A DNA stretch of 62,000 bases from Symbiodinium natans (GCA_905221605.1 CAJNDS010001557.1:1417501-1479500), one strand, 5' to 3'. Positions 8,711 through 17,601 are shown, counted from the stretch's first letter. Made by a program: numbers and translations. The notes: generated from the sequence alone by a model not told the origin.

Positions 8711-10986
8711 TCGAAGTACGTAAGCGAGTACCTATGCCCCTCCCTGTCCTCTCGGTTCGGACCCTCACAGTCCACGCTGACTTCCTGCCAGCATGTCTCG
8801 GCGCCACACTTGACCGCACGAGCTTCAACCTTCGTCGGTCGAGAGCGGCCTTTAATGCAGGCGAGACACTTGGCGACCCAGGTCCGCACATCTTTCTCCA
8901 AATCGGGCCACCAGACTGCCCTCTCCAGCAGCTTGATGGTAACCTCGGCAGACCTATGGGCCCCAAGGACTCCACAGTGGACTGAATTGTAGCAGGCGCG
9001 GCGCCAGGTCACCCCATTCGCGCCCGCAGCCCCGTTGGGAACCACTGGGACGACGACGGTTTGACCCGTCCTGAGGGTCACCTCGCGCTCCAGCAACCCG
9101 TCTCCGGATATCACCATCGGCGGCTCCGGCTTGCGAATCGAGCCCGCCAATGAGGGATCGCGCCGCTGGCCCTCGTACCACGCCGTACGAAGGGATCCCG
9201 TGACTCGGAACTCCGAAATGTTCGCCGCGTCCCTCGCCTCGACCGCAAGCTGTTCGCGACGATTTTCGTCCTCCCCCGCGGCCAGGCTCAAAGACGGAAC
9301 ACCGCCCTTAAACTCGACCTTGACCTTGGTTGAGGAATGGTCCCAAATGCACAGGATGGGGCTATGGCTGACGAGCTCTAGAACCACAGCAGGGCCCTTG
9401 TGCTCCTCACCCATAAACGCCAAAACTCTACCCTTCAGCTTGCACTCATTGGCATTCTTCCCGCGACTGATAGCGCCCGCGGTCCAATGCCCTTCTACGC
9501 CCTCATTGGACGCAGAGAATTGAGCAAGGACCCTTGACGCCTGCCGGGTAAAACCGCGGGGATCCGAGGCTTCTCCGGTTGCCCGCCAGCCAATGACCTG
9601 AGTAACCCTTCCCACAAGGGCTATCAGCTTGCCGAAGGAGGGGTCTAAGGCAACCTCTTTGCCCTTAGATCTCCAGAGCACTTCGCACTGCTCATTCACG
9701 ACATGTCTGTGGCCGTGCCAGTTCACCACTGACGACCAATGCACGACGATGTCGCCCTGAACCGCATCCAGGGGCGAGCAGTTATGCCCCGCCACCACAG
9801 CACCATCTTCTCTAACCACCCATGTGGTCCAGTAAGGCTTCACATCGCCCCACTTGGAAAGATCCTTGTGCTGGGAGCCGAGGCTGAGCTTCATGGAATG
9901 GCTCTTCTTCCATATCTTTCCACTCAGCATGCCATATGCTGTGGGAACTGGAGCATCTTTGGGCGTAGTCCTGAACCCTACCGCCCATTGCTGGATGGTT
10001 GAGGACCTAACCCTAAACAAACCTCCTGTCCTATCCAAGGTTGCAAGGACGGAGTTGACCTCTAGGCCCACCTCATGGGCCTCAAGGTCGCCCTCAAGCG
10101 GAGGTTCGAGCTCCTCCCGCTCGGCTATCTCTACCGAGGTATCGACTGCCTCTTTCTCGATGCAGGCGGGGCAGCGAGAAAACAGGTAGGTCCGTTTGCC
10201 GCAGATGCATAGACCCTCATGGTCCCAGAGGGGTCGTGACGGTTCGTCCAGCATCCCTCTAATGCTGGCATCATCGATGGAACGAACCGCGTCCAACCTC
10301 AAGGACCGCAGAACTTCCGCCCCCAATGCCTGCTTCCCTACGATCCCAAAACCTCGCAGGGGAGGCTCCGGAAAATCCTTCTTGAGTTCCGGACAAGCCT
10401 CGGCCACTTCCAAGTGGCCTTGCTGCGTGCGCCAAAGGCGTGGCCGCACCGCCCAGATAGCCTTGATGCCTGCCCAAGCCTCTCCTACAGCCCTAGCTTC
10501 TTTGCGCTGCAGGTTCCTTGCTTGGAGCGTGAGCTCAACAACCAAAGGCCACCTAAGGACGGCTGTGACCAGCCCGCCTTGTCCAAGTCCTACGAGGAAC
10601 TGCGGACGAAACCCCGAAGCTTCCCTAAGAACCTTGGCACACGAAGTGAGCAAGTCGACCCTGATCCGCTTGATCTTCTTGGTCCCTGCGAGCCTGCCGG
10701 CCCCGCAATCGAAATGCGAGGCAAGCCCGTCGGTATCCTCAAACGGACCCCAACAACCCCTGACAGCCACAGAAACTCCAGGGAGGCTCGCTTGGAAGAC
10801 GCGCCTGATCTCAGTCAGCTCTGCGTCCTGCTCTTTCCAACGCGCGTAGTCAAAGACAACCATGACGCGCACCGGAAGGGCTGCGACGACGCACATCGGC
10901 ACAGCCGCGGCCTGGACACGGCCCGCAGGCTCTGGGACGGCGTCGTTGCCGACCGCCCGGTAAGGTTGGCATGATCTGTCCAACAC
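8509..10986 (-). CDS. Pol middle ORF ending in integrase zinc-binding domain and first catalytic Asp
   Basis: The 825-residue ORF begins in sequence that overlaps the upstream Gag-Pol ORF in another frame. Its first half is not recognised. It contains FLVGLGQGGLVTAV, reminiscent of an alpha/beta-hydrolase elbow but with Gly in place of the nucleophile, and a four-Cys cluster (CICGKRTYLFSRCPAC). Near the C-terminus, about 8,985-8,850, is the His-His-Cys-Cys zinc-binding domain of integrase (VHCGVLGAHRS ... CLACIKGR). The first catalytic Asp follows in EVSVDCEGPN, then YFDCLSHAVLLEP. After about 8,690 this frame leaves the integrase homology, which continues in the next frame. The section between RNase H and integrase is unusually long for gypsy elements (about 650 residues). 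Confidence 0.7.
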   Translation of the reverse strand: MLDRSCQPYRAVGNDAVPEPAGRVQAAAVPMCVVAALPVRVMVVFDYARWKEQDAELTEIRRVFQASLPGVSVAVRGCWGPFEDTDGLASHFDCGAGRLAGTKKIKRIRVDLLTSCAKVLREASGFRPQFLVGLGQGGLVTAVLRWPLVVELTLQARNLQRKEARAVGEAWAGIKAIWAVRPRLWRTQQGHLEVAEACPELKKDFPEPPLRGFGIVGKQALGAEVLRSLRLDAVRSIDDASIRGMLDEPSRPLWDHEGLCICGKRTYLFSRCPACIEKEAVDTSVEIAEREELEPPLEGDLEAHEVGLEVNSVLATLDRTGGLFRVRSSTIQQWAVGFRTTPKDAPVPTAYGMLSGKIWKKSHSMKLSLGSQHKDLSKWGDVKPYWTTWVVREDGAVVAGHNCSPLDAVQGDIVVHWSSVVNWHGHRHVVNEQCEVLWRSKGKEVALDPSFGKLIALVGRVTQVIGWRATGEASDPRGFTRQASRVLAQFSASNEGVEGHWTAGAISRGKNANECKLKGRVLAFMGEEHKGPAVVLELVSHSPILCIWDHSSTKVKVEFKGGVPSLSLAAGEDENRREQLAVEARDAANISEFRVTGSLRTAWYEGQRRDPSLAGSIRKPEPPMVISGDGLLEREVTLRTGQTVVVPVVPNGAAGANGVTWRRACYNSVHCGVLGAHRSAEVTIKLLERAVWWPDLEKDVRTWVAKCLACIKGRSRPTKVEARAVKCGAETCWQEVSVDCEGPNREDREGHRYSLTYFDCLSHAVLLEPMRSLTHAESGGRSCAVCFAAGRSRASSGRTEGQSSRTRSWQNSARCLGPSGGLARP

Positions 10987-13900
10987 AGAGTCCGAATAGA
11001 GCCAAACATGCGGCGTGTCGCCCGCTTTACCTCGAGCTGAGCAAACGCTTCCTGTATCAAGGGCGGCCAGTTCTGCTGCGCGGGGGTCAAGCTCTTCGAG
11101 TGCGTCATAAGCACTTTGAGCTGGCTCAAGTCACGCGTCATCTGCACGACGCTGCCCCCTACCGCGATGCCCGACGCATCCGCGATCTGCTCAAGGGGAC
11201 ACGACCCATCCGCAGCAGAGGCCTCATCGAAGGTAGCCAAATTGATGCGGTTTTGCATCATGCGCTTAATCGCTTTAAAGGCTTTGCAACCCTCGGTGGC
11301 GGCTGAGCCCAGCCCGCCTTCAGGAAAGACGGCGCCTGGCTTCTGCCACTGCCCTAAAATCTTGGCTGCGTGCCCATACTCAACAGGCAGGTAGCCGCGC
11401 AACCAGTTTGCGCAACCCAAAAATTGCTGAATGTGAAGCTTCTCCCAGAGCGGGGGAAAGTCAATCACCGCCTGACAACGCTCTTCGTCAGGCGAACTCC
11501 CGTCCCGCCCAATGTTGTGTCCCAGGAGCTTGCCTTTGGAGACACAAACTTCGGCCTTGCTGATTCCAAAGGAGAAGCCAAACAAGATTGACTTATCTAG
11601 GAAACCCTCTAAGGAAACGAGGTGGTCGAGGAGGAGCGGGCACGCTTTAGGGTGCCGGGCGCGCATATCTGCCGCGAGCTTCTCATAATAGTAGTCCGTT
11701 GGAGGCTCTTCGATCATCTTCTCGATGTCCCAGCTCTCCACGATATGATAGCTCGGGCAGCGCGCCGTATCGACCGCGTCTGCTGGGCGCACAGCGTCAC
11801 TTGCGCCTCTCCCAGCAGTGGCCGATCCCTCACGCCAGCCAGCCCAGCGTGGCCCCTTGCGCGTCCTAAAGACCGCGAGGCGTTCGGTGACTGGAACCTC
11901 ATCGCTGCACGCAACGCTTTCCGCCACACGCAAATCCCTCGTGTCCCAGAGACGCCACGCCTCACCTACGCGCTGAAGCAAGCACGTTTCGTAAGGCGCC
12001 TTCTCGACCGCCAGAGTCCCGAGGTCCTTCTGCGCAGGGCGCCTACCCCACACAGACGCGTAACCACCCGGCGCCTCCCACCAGCTGTCGACGCTTGGAA
12101 GGTGGTCCAAGCAAGTAAGCACTCCAGGCTCCTCAACAGGGCGCCCAACCGGGCCGCTCCCGCCCCACACCGAAGCGAGAACAGTCACCGCAGCAAGGAC
12201 CGATAGCACACCGATCCTGGCGCCGGTACGCAGCCGCCCAAAGGACCGCGCACACGAGGAACAACCTTGGAAGCTTCTTGCCGCGGCCCTGGACGCGGAC
12301 CCGCAAGCAAAGCACGGGTCGTGGTCAACCGAGGCAACGGCGACCCCACAATCCGCACATGCCTGCGGAGACGGCTCCGACTCGAAAACCGTCTCAACCG
12401 CGCCACAACCACAGGCCGCAGTGCTTACGAGGCCGGAACGCACTTCCGCAACAACCTCGCCCGGCTGGAGAGAGTGATCACACTCTTGGGCTGCGAGCAA
12501 CACAAACCCCTTTCCCTCTCCTGTGGGCCAAAGGCCTGGTACGGCCTCGACCCCGCACTCCACCGGAAGCACTACCTCGGACAGGGATCCCTCTGCGGAG
12601 ACTCCTTGCTCCCGCACGACAGGCACCAGCACCCCGTCGCCTGGCGAGAGCTCGAGAGGCTCTTCCCCGTCGTAGCGGAGGAGCTCCCGACTTCCGCCCC
12701 CAGGCTCGGTGCATGACGCGTCGTCCAGGCTCGACAACCGCGCTTCGAAGGCGTAGGCCCTGTCCTTCCGGGTCTTGCTGTGATCCTCGCACCTGGGCAT
12801 TCTGATTCCCAGCGTGTCGAGGACGTGAAAGTCGGGACCCGGCCTGAAGCCCAGGCCCATCCTTCCGGCGCAGTCCAACGCTCTGCCGCCGAGGATCAGT
12901 CCGTGCCAATCGGACGTTCCCCTAGCTGCGATTTTGCATCGCACGAAAATTTCAGTGTTGGGGCGACAGTCGTCCGCCGTCCTGCCTTCCAGCAGCGTGA
13001 CGCGCAAGACTGCTGCCCCCTTCAGAGGAACGGGGGCTCCCGAAGCAATGCCATGCACATATTCGGGGTGGACCCACTTCTCGAGTCTCACGACCGGGAA
13101 GCCGGGATCTTCGGTACCGATCCCCAGCTCTGCAGCCCGGTTCATCATGCCCACCACGAGTTCCTCTGTCACGTGGTTTGCGCCAGCGCATCCGTCGAGC
13201 ATGCACTCGACCTTACGGTCGAGCACCTGGACTACCGTTCTGTACTGGTAGCCTCCTGGCTCGTTGTCCGCCAGGTTCCACCAGTCCTTCGGCAGATCGT
13301 CCAGGGTGGCGAACCTGTCCCGCCCGCCCTTGCTCAACGGAAGCGCGTGCTGCTGCACCGCGGCGCGTCCTGCGGCTCCTAAGACGCCTGCCTGGACGCC
13401 TGAGCTGCCTATCTGGACACTGAACGCGGCGAAGGGGTTGGACATGGAAGCACCGGAGGGCGCGGCCCAGTTGGCAGGCAAGGCCGGCGTCCCTCCTGAG
13501 GTCGTCAGGTTGTGGACCATGTCGCAGCTGGCTCCTTTCTTGCACGACCCATTCTTGGAGAAAAAGGGGCAAACCGTGCCTGGTGGCTTTGCCGCGCCTT
13601 TGGCCGCAGCCTTAGGCTTAGCGCTGGCCTTTGCCTTGCCACCTCCCTTCCCCTTGCCCTTGCCTTTCGCCGTGGCAAAGGTTTGGTCACCCTTCTTGGC
13701 CGCGAGAGCTTTTCTGCGAAGCTCCTTGTCGTGGCTGAACGGGCAGGCATCCCCTTTCGGGCAATTCCCGTGGTCGCGAAAGTGGAAGCAGATCTTCTTG
13801 TCCGCTCCTTTGCCAGCTCCCTTCGACGCAGCGGCAAACGTCTGATCCGCGCCAGCCTTGGCCGCGGCAGCTGCTCCCTTCGCAGCAGCCTTAGCGGCGG

Positions 13901-15764
13901 CCTTGAGGCTCCGAATCTCCTTCTGAGCCTCGGCTAGCGCGACCGACGGGTCCGCGCTTGGAGAGCCGGTCGTGGAGTACACAGAGTGGGAAACAGCCCG
14001 GTGCGCTGCTTCCCTCTGTTCGTACTCCAAGACGACTTTGTGGCTCTCCTCCCAAGTCTGCGGCCCTCTCAGCCCGCCGTCCTTGGGATCGCCGGGCCAC
14101 AACCGCTTGTCGTTACGTATCTCCTTTTGGAGATACGGGGGCATCTTGCGGAGGTACGAGAGGTACAACTCTCGTGGGGTCTTCCCAAGACCCACCGCCT
14201 CAAGGTCCGCGATCGACGCCTCAAACAAAGGCTCGAATTGGTGGCCTGTGAGCTTGCCCTTAGCGAGGGAGGCATGCTCACCATCCACGCGGACTTCTCT
14301 TTCCTCCCGCGATTCCCCGAACATCAAGTGCTTGTTCTTGATGCGGTCGTACACTGCCTGTGGGTCGGAGAGAACCTCTCCCGACTTCCACGCTGCGCGG
14401 TAGGCGTTCGTGTACGTCTTCATGCGCGAGCCGCGGCAGCGCCCGCGTAGCGCTAGCAGCTTCTCGCGCGCACTCATACCGCGACAGTTGTTGGCGAGCG
14501 CGCAGACGTCCTCGAACTCCTCGTAGAACAGGACAACGTCTCGCGCGTCCGACTTGTCGTCGGTCAGCGTCGGCCACGTGAGGTCAGTTTTGACCGTCGT
14601 TATGGAGCTTTGCCCGCCCCTTTGCGCTAACGCTTCTTTCAGCGCTTCAGTTTGGGCGGCGAGTGCGGCGGCGAAATCGCCCGCCGGGTTTTGGGACCCG
14701 GTCTGCGAACCTCCGCCGTCTGAACCTCGCTTCAGGGCTTCTATCTCCATCTCCAGCGCCGCGAGCTTTGCGCGCAAAGGGGAATCGCCGTCCGTCGCGC
14801 CCAGGTCACGGGCCGCGGAAGGACCACCTGCAACCTCGGCAGTGTGCAAACCTCCACGGTCCAAACTTACCCCCAACCCACTTGCAGTCGCAGGCTGTGG
14901 GAGCCCTGGGGAACGCGGCCCCACGGCTTCAACTGGCACATCGGACGGGGAGCTCCAAACCTTCTCTTGGCTCGAGCTTTCTTTTCCCCCTAGCGCGAGG
15001 ATAAGCTCCCCGATGCATTGGATTTCACGCTGAATCTCCTCTGCGTCTTCGGGGTCCTCGCCACCGCGCAAAGCCGCGACCGAGAACCTGGTCCGCAGCC
15101 GACGGACCATCTTTGTCGGATGCCAGTCCCCGCCTATCTTCGAGAACTCATCCGCAAGGAGGGTGGCTTTGGTGCTCAAGGCGTCAAGGTCACGGGAGCT
15201 CACCGTGACTCCATGCGCTTTGAGCGCGAGGACAATCCGCGAAACGCGCGTCAAGTAGTCCGCGACCGGTTCCTGGTCTGGACGGAAAATCGCGCGCAGC
15301 TCCGCCTGCAAGCCCTCTGCGGTGCCTGGCACTGAACCTGCTGTCGACGGCGGACCGGACGGTCCCGCCGGGCGGGACCCTGGTGCCGTAGCAGGGACAT
15401 AGGCAGCACCGGTAGGGACCATGGCCAGCTCCCTAGCCGCGGCGCTGACGTCCACCCGCGGCGGACTGTCGCCTCCAGCGCCCGAGGCCTCAGGGACTAG
15501 CTCAGAGTCCTCTTCTTCTTCCTCTTCCTCCTCGTCCTCGCCTTCGGCGTCGTGGAGGAACTTCATGACCTTTCGCCAGAGAGCCGCCTCCTGCTCTGGC
15601 GTTGTGCTAACCCCATCCCGCTTGGACAACGGACGACTGCCGGTCTCCCTACGCCACTTAAGCCAAGCGACGTAGCTCATCCGCTCGGGATAGGGAACGT
15701 CACCACCCTCGATCGCTTCGAGGAGGGTGACGCCCTCGGCCTGACCTGCAACCTCTGCGGACAT
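10815..15764 (-). CDS. Gag-protease-RT thumb-RNase H polyprotein
   Basis: The frame is open from 15,851, but Met at 15,764 (MSAEVAGQAEGV) just past a 42-bp tandem duplication is the likelier start. The Gag part has an acidic run, helical Gag-like segments, a Lys/Ala-rich stretch and two perfect C-x8-C-x5-C-x3-H fingers: CFHFRDHGNCPKGDACPFSH near 13,795 and CPFFSKNGSCKKGASCDMVH near 13,575. A retropepsin-like domain follows, with VECMLDGCAGANHV as the active-site turn and WHGLILGGRALD as the C-terminal half. Four Cys pairs (CADCG, CFACG, CSSCA) precede a membrane-like helix. The RT thumb region begins near 11,750 (FGFSFGISKAEVCVSKGKLL, LHIQQFLGCANWLRGYL). RNase H shows its three acidic positions in QIADASGIAVGG, PLIQEAFAQLE and CWTDHANLT. 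Homology stops abruptly after that. The RT fingers/palm are missing here and lie downstream of integrase. Confidence 0.8.
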   Translation of the reverse strand: MSAEVAGQAEGVTLLEAIEGGDVPYPERMSYVAWLKWRRETGSRPLSKRDGVSTTPEQEAALWRKVMKFLHDAEGEDEEEEEEEEDSELVPEASGAGGDSPPRVDVSAAARELAMVPTGAAYVPATAPGSRPAGPSGPPSTAGSVPGTAEGLQAELRAIFRPDQEPVADYLTRVSRIVLALKAHGVTVSSRDLDALSTKATLLADEFSKIGGDWHPTKMVRRLRTRFSVAALRGGEDPEDAEEIQREIQCIGELILALGGKESSSQEKVWSSPSDVPVEAVGPRSPGLPQPATASGLGVSLDRGGLHTAEVAGGPSAARDLGATDGDSPLRAKLAALEMEIEALKRGSDGGGSQTGSQNPAGDFAAALAAQTEALKEALAQRGGQSSITTVKTDLTWPTLTDDKSDARDVVLFYEEFEDVCALANNCRGMSAREKLLALRGRCRGSRMKTYTNAYRAAWKSGEVLSDPQAVYDRIKNKHLMFGESREEREVRVDGEHASLAKGKLTGHQFEPLFEASIADLEAVGLGKTPRELYLSYLRKMPPYLQKEIRNDKRLWPGDPKDGGLRGPQTWEESHKVVLEYEQREAAHRAVSHSVYSTTGSPSADPSVALAEAQKEIRSLKAAAKAAAKGAAAAAKAGADQTFAAASKGAGKGADKKICFHFRDHGNCPKGDACPFSHDKELRRKALAAKKGDQTFATAKGKGKGKGGGKAKASAKPKAAAKGAAKPPGTVCPFFSKNGSCKKGASCDMVHNLTTSGGTPALPANWAAPSGASMSNPFAAFSVQIGSSGVQAGVLGAAGRAAVQQHALPLSKGGRDRFATLDDLPKDWWNLADNEPGGYQYRTVVQVLDRKVECMLDGCAGANHVTEELVVGMMNRAAELGIGTEDPGFPVVRLEKWVHPEYVHGIASGAPVPLKGAAVLRVTLLEGRTADDCRPNTEIFVRCKIAARGTSDWHGLILGGRALDCAGRMGLGFRPGPDFHVLDTLGIRMPRCEDHSKTRKDRAYAFEARLSSLDDASCTEPGGGSRELLRYDGEEPLELSPGDGVLVPVVREQGVSAEGSLSEVVLPVECGVEAVPGLWPTGEGKGFVLLAAQECDHSLQPGEVVAEVRSGLVSTAACGCGAVETVFESEPSPQACADCGVAVASVDHDPCFACGSASRAAARSFQGCSSCARSFGRLRTGARIGVLSVLAAVTVLASVWGGSGPVGRPVEEPGVLTCLDHLPSVDSWWEAPGGYASVWGRRPAQKDLGTLAVEKAPYETCLLQRVGEAWRLWDTRDLRVAESVACSDEVPVTERLAVFRTRKGPRWAGWREGSATAGRGASDAVRPADAVDTARCPSYHIVESWDIEKMIEEPPTDYYYEKLAADMRARHPKACPLLLDHLVSLEGFLDKSILFGFSFGISKAEVCVSKGKLLGHNIGRDGSSPDEERCQAVIDFPPLWEKLHIQQFLGCANWLRGYLPVEYGHAAKILGQWQKPGAVFPEGGLGSAATEGCKAFKAIKRMMQNRINLATFDEASAADGSCPLEQIADASGIAVGGSVVQMTRDLSQLKVLMTHSKSLTPAQQNWPPLIQEAFAQLEVKRATRRMFGSIRTLCWTDHANLTGRSATTPSQSLRAVSRPRLCRCASSQPFRCASWLSLTTRVGKSRTQS

Positions 15765-15765
15765 C

Positions 15766-15849
15766 GCCGCGCCTTGGTTAGCAGGCCGCAGGCGTGGCAC
15801 ACGAAGCGCCGCGCCTTGGTTAACAGGCCGCAAGCGTGGCACACAGTCC
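15766..15849. repeat. 42-bp tandem duplication at the 5' end of gag
   Basis: Two imperfect 42-bp units, beginning gccgcgccttggtta at 15,766 and 15,808. The period is 14 codons, so it preserves all frames. In the Gag frame it encodes RVPRLRPANQGA twice; in the neighbouring frame it encodes CHACGLLTKARR twice, a CxxC-type peptide. Which frame is translated is unclear. Confidence 0.8.
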
Positions 15850-16128
15850 ACGCGTCCAGGTCACGGACCGCGACAGACAAGCAAAGCAATGCTTGCCCAC
15901 TCGGGCCGTAGGCACAAGAGCTGTACTTTCCCAGAACAGCCCCCAATTGTGAAGTCGACCAGCACTGGACTTGCACTAAGCCAATGCAATCACAGCCCGG
16001 CCACGCTGTTTTACGACTTCGCGAGTTCAAGCACTTGTGCAGCTACGCCTGAGTGCGTCCGGTCGGACCGCACAGCAACCTAAGAGCTACTGTACGAAAC
16101 TACCGTGCTCAAAGGCACAAGCTCGGTA

Positions 16129-16140
16129 CTTGAGCCAAAA
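16129..16140 (-). other. Possible relict of dinoflagellate spliced leader
   Basis: On the minus strand 16140-16129 reads TTTTGGCTCAAG. This is identical to the last 12 nt of the dinoflagellate trans-spliced leader, which ends GCCATTTTGGCTCAAG. Upstream is GCCA separated by three bases (ATG). It lies about 375 nt upstream of the preferred Gag start (15,764) and on the coding strand. Relict leaders are known upstream of dinoflagellate genes that passed through an mRNA. A 12-mer can occur by chance, so confidence is modest. Confidence 0.35.
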
Positions 16141-16253
16141 CATTGGCATTGTTACGAATTGCAAAACTACGCATGCAAAGGAAAACTACTACAGTACTGG
16201 CCCTGGCAGCTTTGCACATGCAGCGTGCGTGCATAGACCTGCTCACAAAATTG

Positions 16254-16815
16254 TATTATATATTATATATTACATATTATATATTCTATAATTTATTATA
16301 TGATACATATTACATATTACATATTGTATATTATAGATTTTATATTATATATTATGTATATTATATATTATCTGTTATACTATATATATATATTATATAT
16401 ACACACTTATACTTATATATATATACATGTATATATATATATATATATATATCATTTATATTTATATTTGTTTTTTCATATTGTCGTACATTATATGATA
16501 TGTGTATGTATATAAATAAGTAAATATAAACATGAATAAATAAAAAAAAAATCTAAATTAAATATATATACAAATATATATATATATATACATATATCGC
16601 ATATGGTATATTATATGTCATATATTGCATATCAGATATTGTATATTGCATATTATATACTGCATATAATGCATAATATAAAGTATATATTGTATAATAT
16701 ATACTGTATACATAATGTACAATATATAAAATATATAATATTATTTATTATTAATTAATTTATTATTAATTATTCATTATATAGTATATTTATATATTAT
16801 GTAGTATGTATTATA
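16254..16815. repeat. AT-rich low-complexity tract
   Basis: About 560 bp of TATA, ATAT and TTATATAT microsatellite with almost no G or C. The small ORFs in it are repeats and not credible genes. Confidence 0.9.
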
Positions 16816-17521
16816 TATTGTTCTTTGAAGCCATTGGAATGTAGTATGTGTTATGTATTGTTCTTTGAAGCCATTGGAATGCAAAGAAAAGGAAGTTTTT
16901 TGCTTAAAACATGTAGAAGTAGAGTTTTTCCGATGGAAACATAGAGATAATAGAGGATTTCTCATGAAAACGTGAAGACAGTAGACGTTTTCTTGTGGGA
17001 GTATGAAGAAATAGAGGTTTTCCCATTGAAAGATCGAGAAACTAGAAGGTTTTCCAACCACTACCACCACTTCTACGCATCGTGCGAACATTGTTTGCAA
17101 ATGGGGGGGGCTGCGCCCCCCCCAACCCCCCCGCTGTTTTTTTTAAGCTGTGCAAAGCGTGCTGCAAAGCCAAGTGGGGGGGTGTGGGGGGGGGGTGCGC
17201 CAACCCCAACCCCGCCGCGTTTTTATCAAGCTGTGCCACTGCAAAGCGTGCTTTATGAATCTTGTTGAAGCCATTGGGATACTAAAAAGTTTAAGTTTTT
17301 CTTAAAATACATGCAAATAGAGGTTTTCCGATGGAAACATAGAGATGATAGAGGTTTCCTATGAAAACGTGAAGAAAATAGAGGTTTTCTTGTGGGAATA
17401 TGAAGAAATAGAGGTTTTCCTATTAAAAGATCGAGAAAATAGAAGGTTTTCCAACCACTACCACCACCCACTACTACCCATCGTGCGAGCATTGTGTTTG
17501 CAAATGGGGGGGGGGCTGCGC
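16816..17521. repeat. Two tandem copies of a ~397-bp repeat with internal ~30-bp subrepeats
   Basis: The unit starting near gccattggaatg (16,870) recurs near 17,268. The copies share ccgatggaaacatagaga, gaaaacgtgaaga, cttgtgggagtatgaagaaa and aaggttttccaaccactacc. Inside each unit a shorter motif like aaatagaggttttcc repeats every 30 bp or so. Each copy ends in a G-run then C-run (GGGGGGCTGCGCCC). A 40-bp duplication (gttctttgaagccattggaa) lies at 16,819-16,880. Confidence 0.8.
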
Positions 17522-17523
17522 CC

Positions 17524-17525
<2 letters not shown>

Positions 17526-17601
<76 letters not shown>

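Larger units (their letters stand above)
1..16140 (-). mobile_element. Large Ty3/gypsy-like retroelement with accessory domains (partial, runs off left edge)
   Basis: The minus strand is coding almost continuously from about 15,764 to the left edge. Order 5' to 3': Gag (CCCH fingers), protease-like, zinc cluster plus membrane segment, RT thumb, RNase H, integrase, methyltransferase-like, RT fingers/palm, KptA-like, zinc-finger/membrane protein, HKD-like. Frames change near 10,980, 8,690 and 3,950, and lone in-frame TGA codons lie at 7,702-7,700 and 572-570. Integrase with DX35E and RT/RNase H motifs identify the class; RNase H next to integrase points to Ty3/gypsy rather than Ty1/copia. LTRs cannot be tested because the 3' end is outside the window. 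The frame breaks suggest a partly decayed copy, programmed shifts, unrecognised introns or sequencing error. The upstream boundary is placed at a possible spliced-leader relict and is tentative. Confidence 0.75.

Noticed and set aside
8509-10986. Alpha/beta-hydrolase domain suggested by VGLGQGGLV
   Set aside because: The nucleophile position is Gly and no catalytic Asp/His context could be identified, so only the resemblance is mentioned.
16143-16523. Tyr/Ile-rich ORFs in the TA microsatellite
   Set aside because: Direct translations of TATA repeats.
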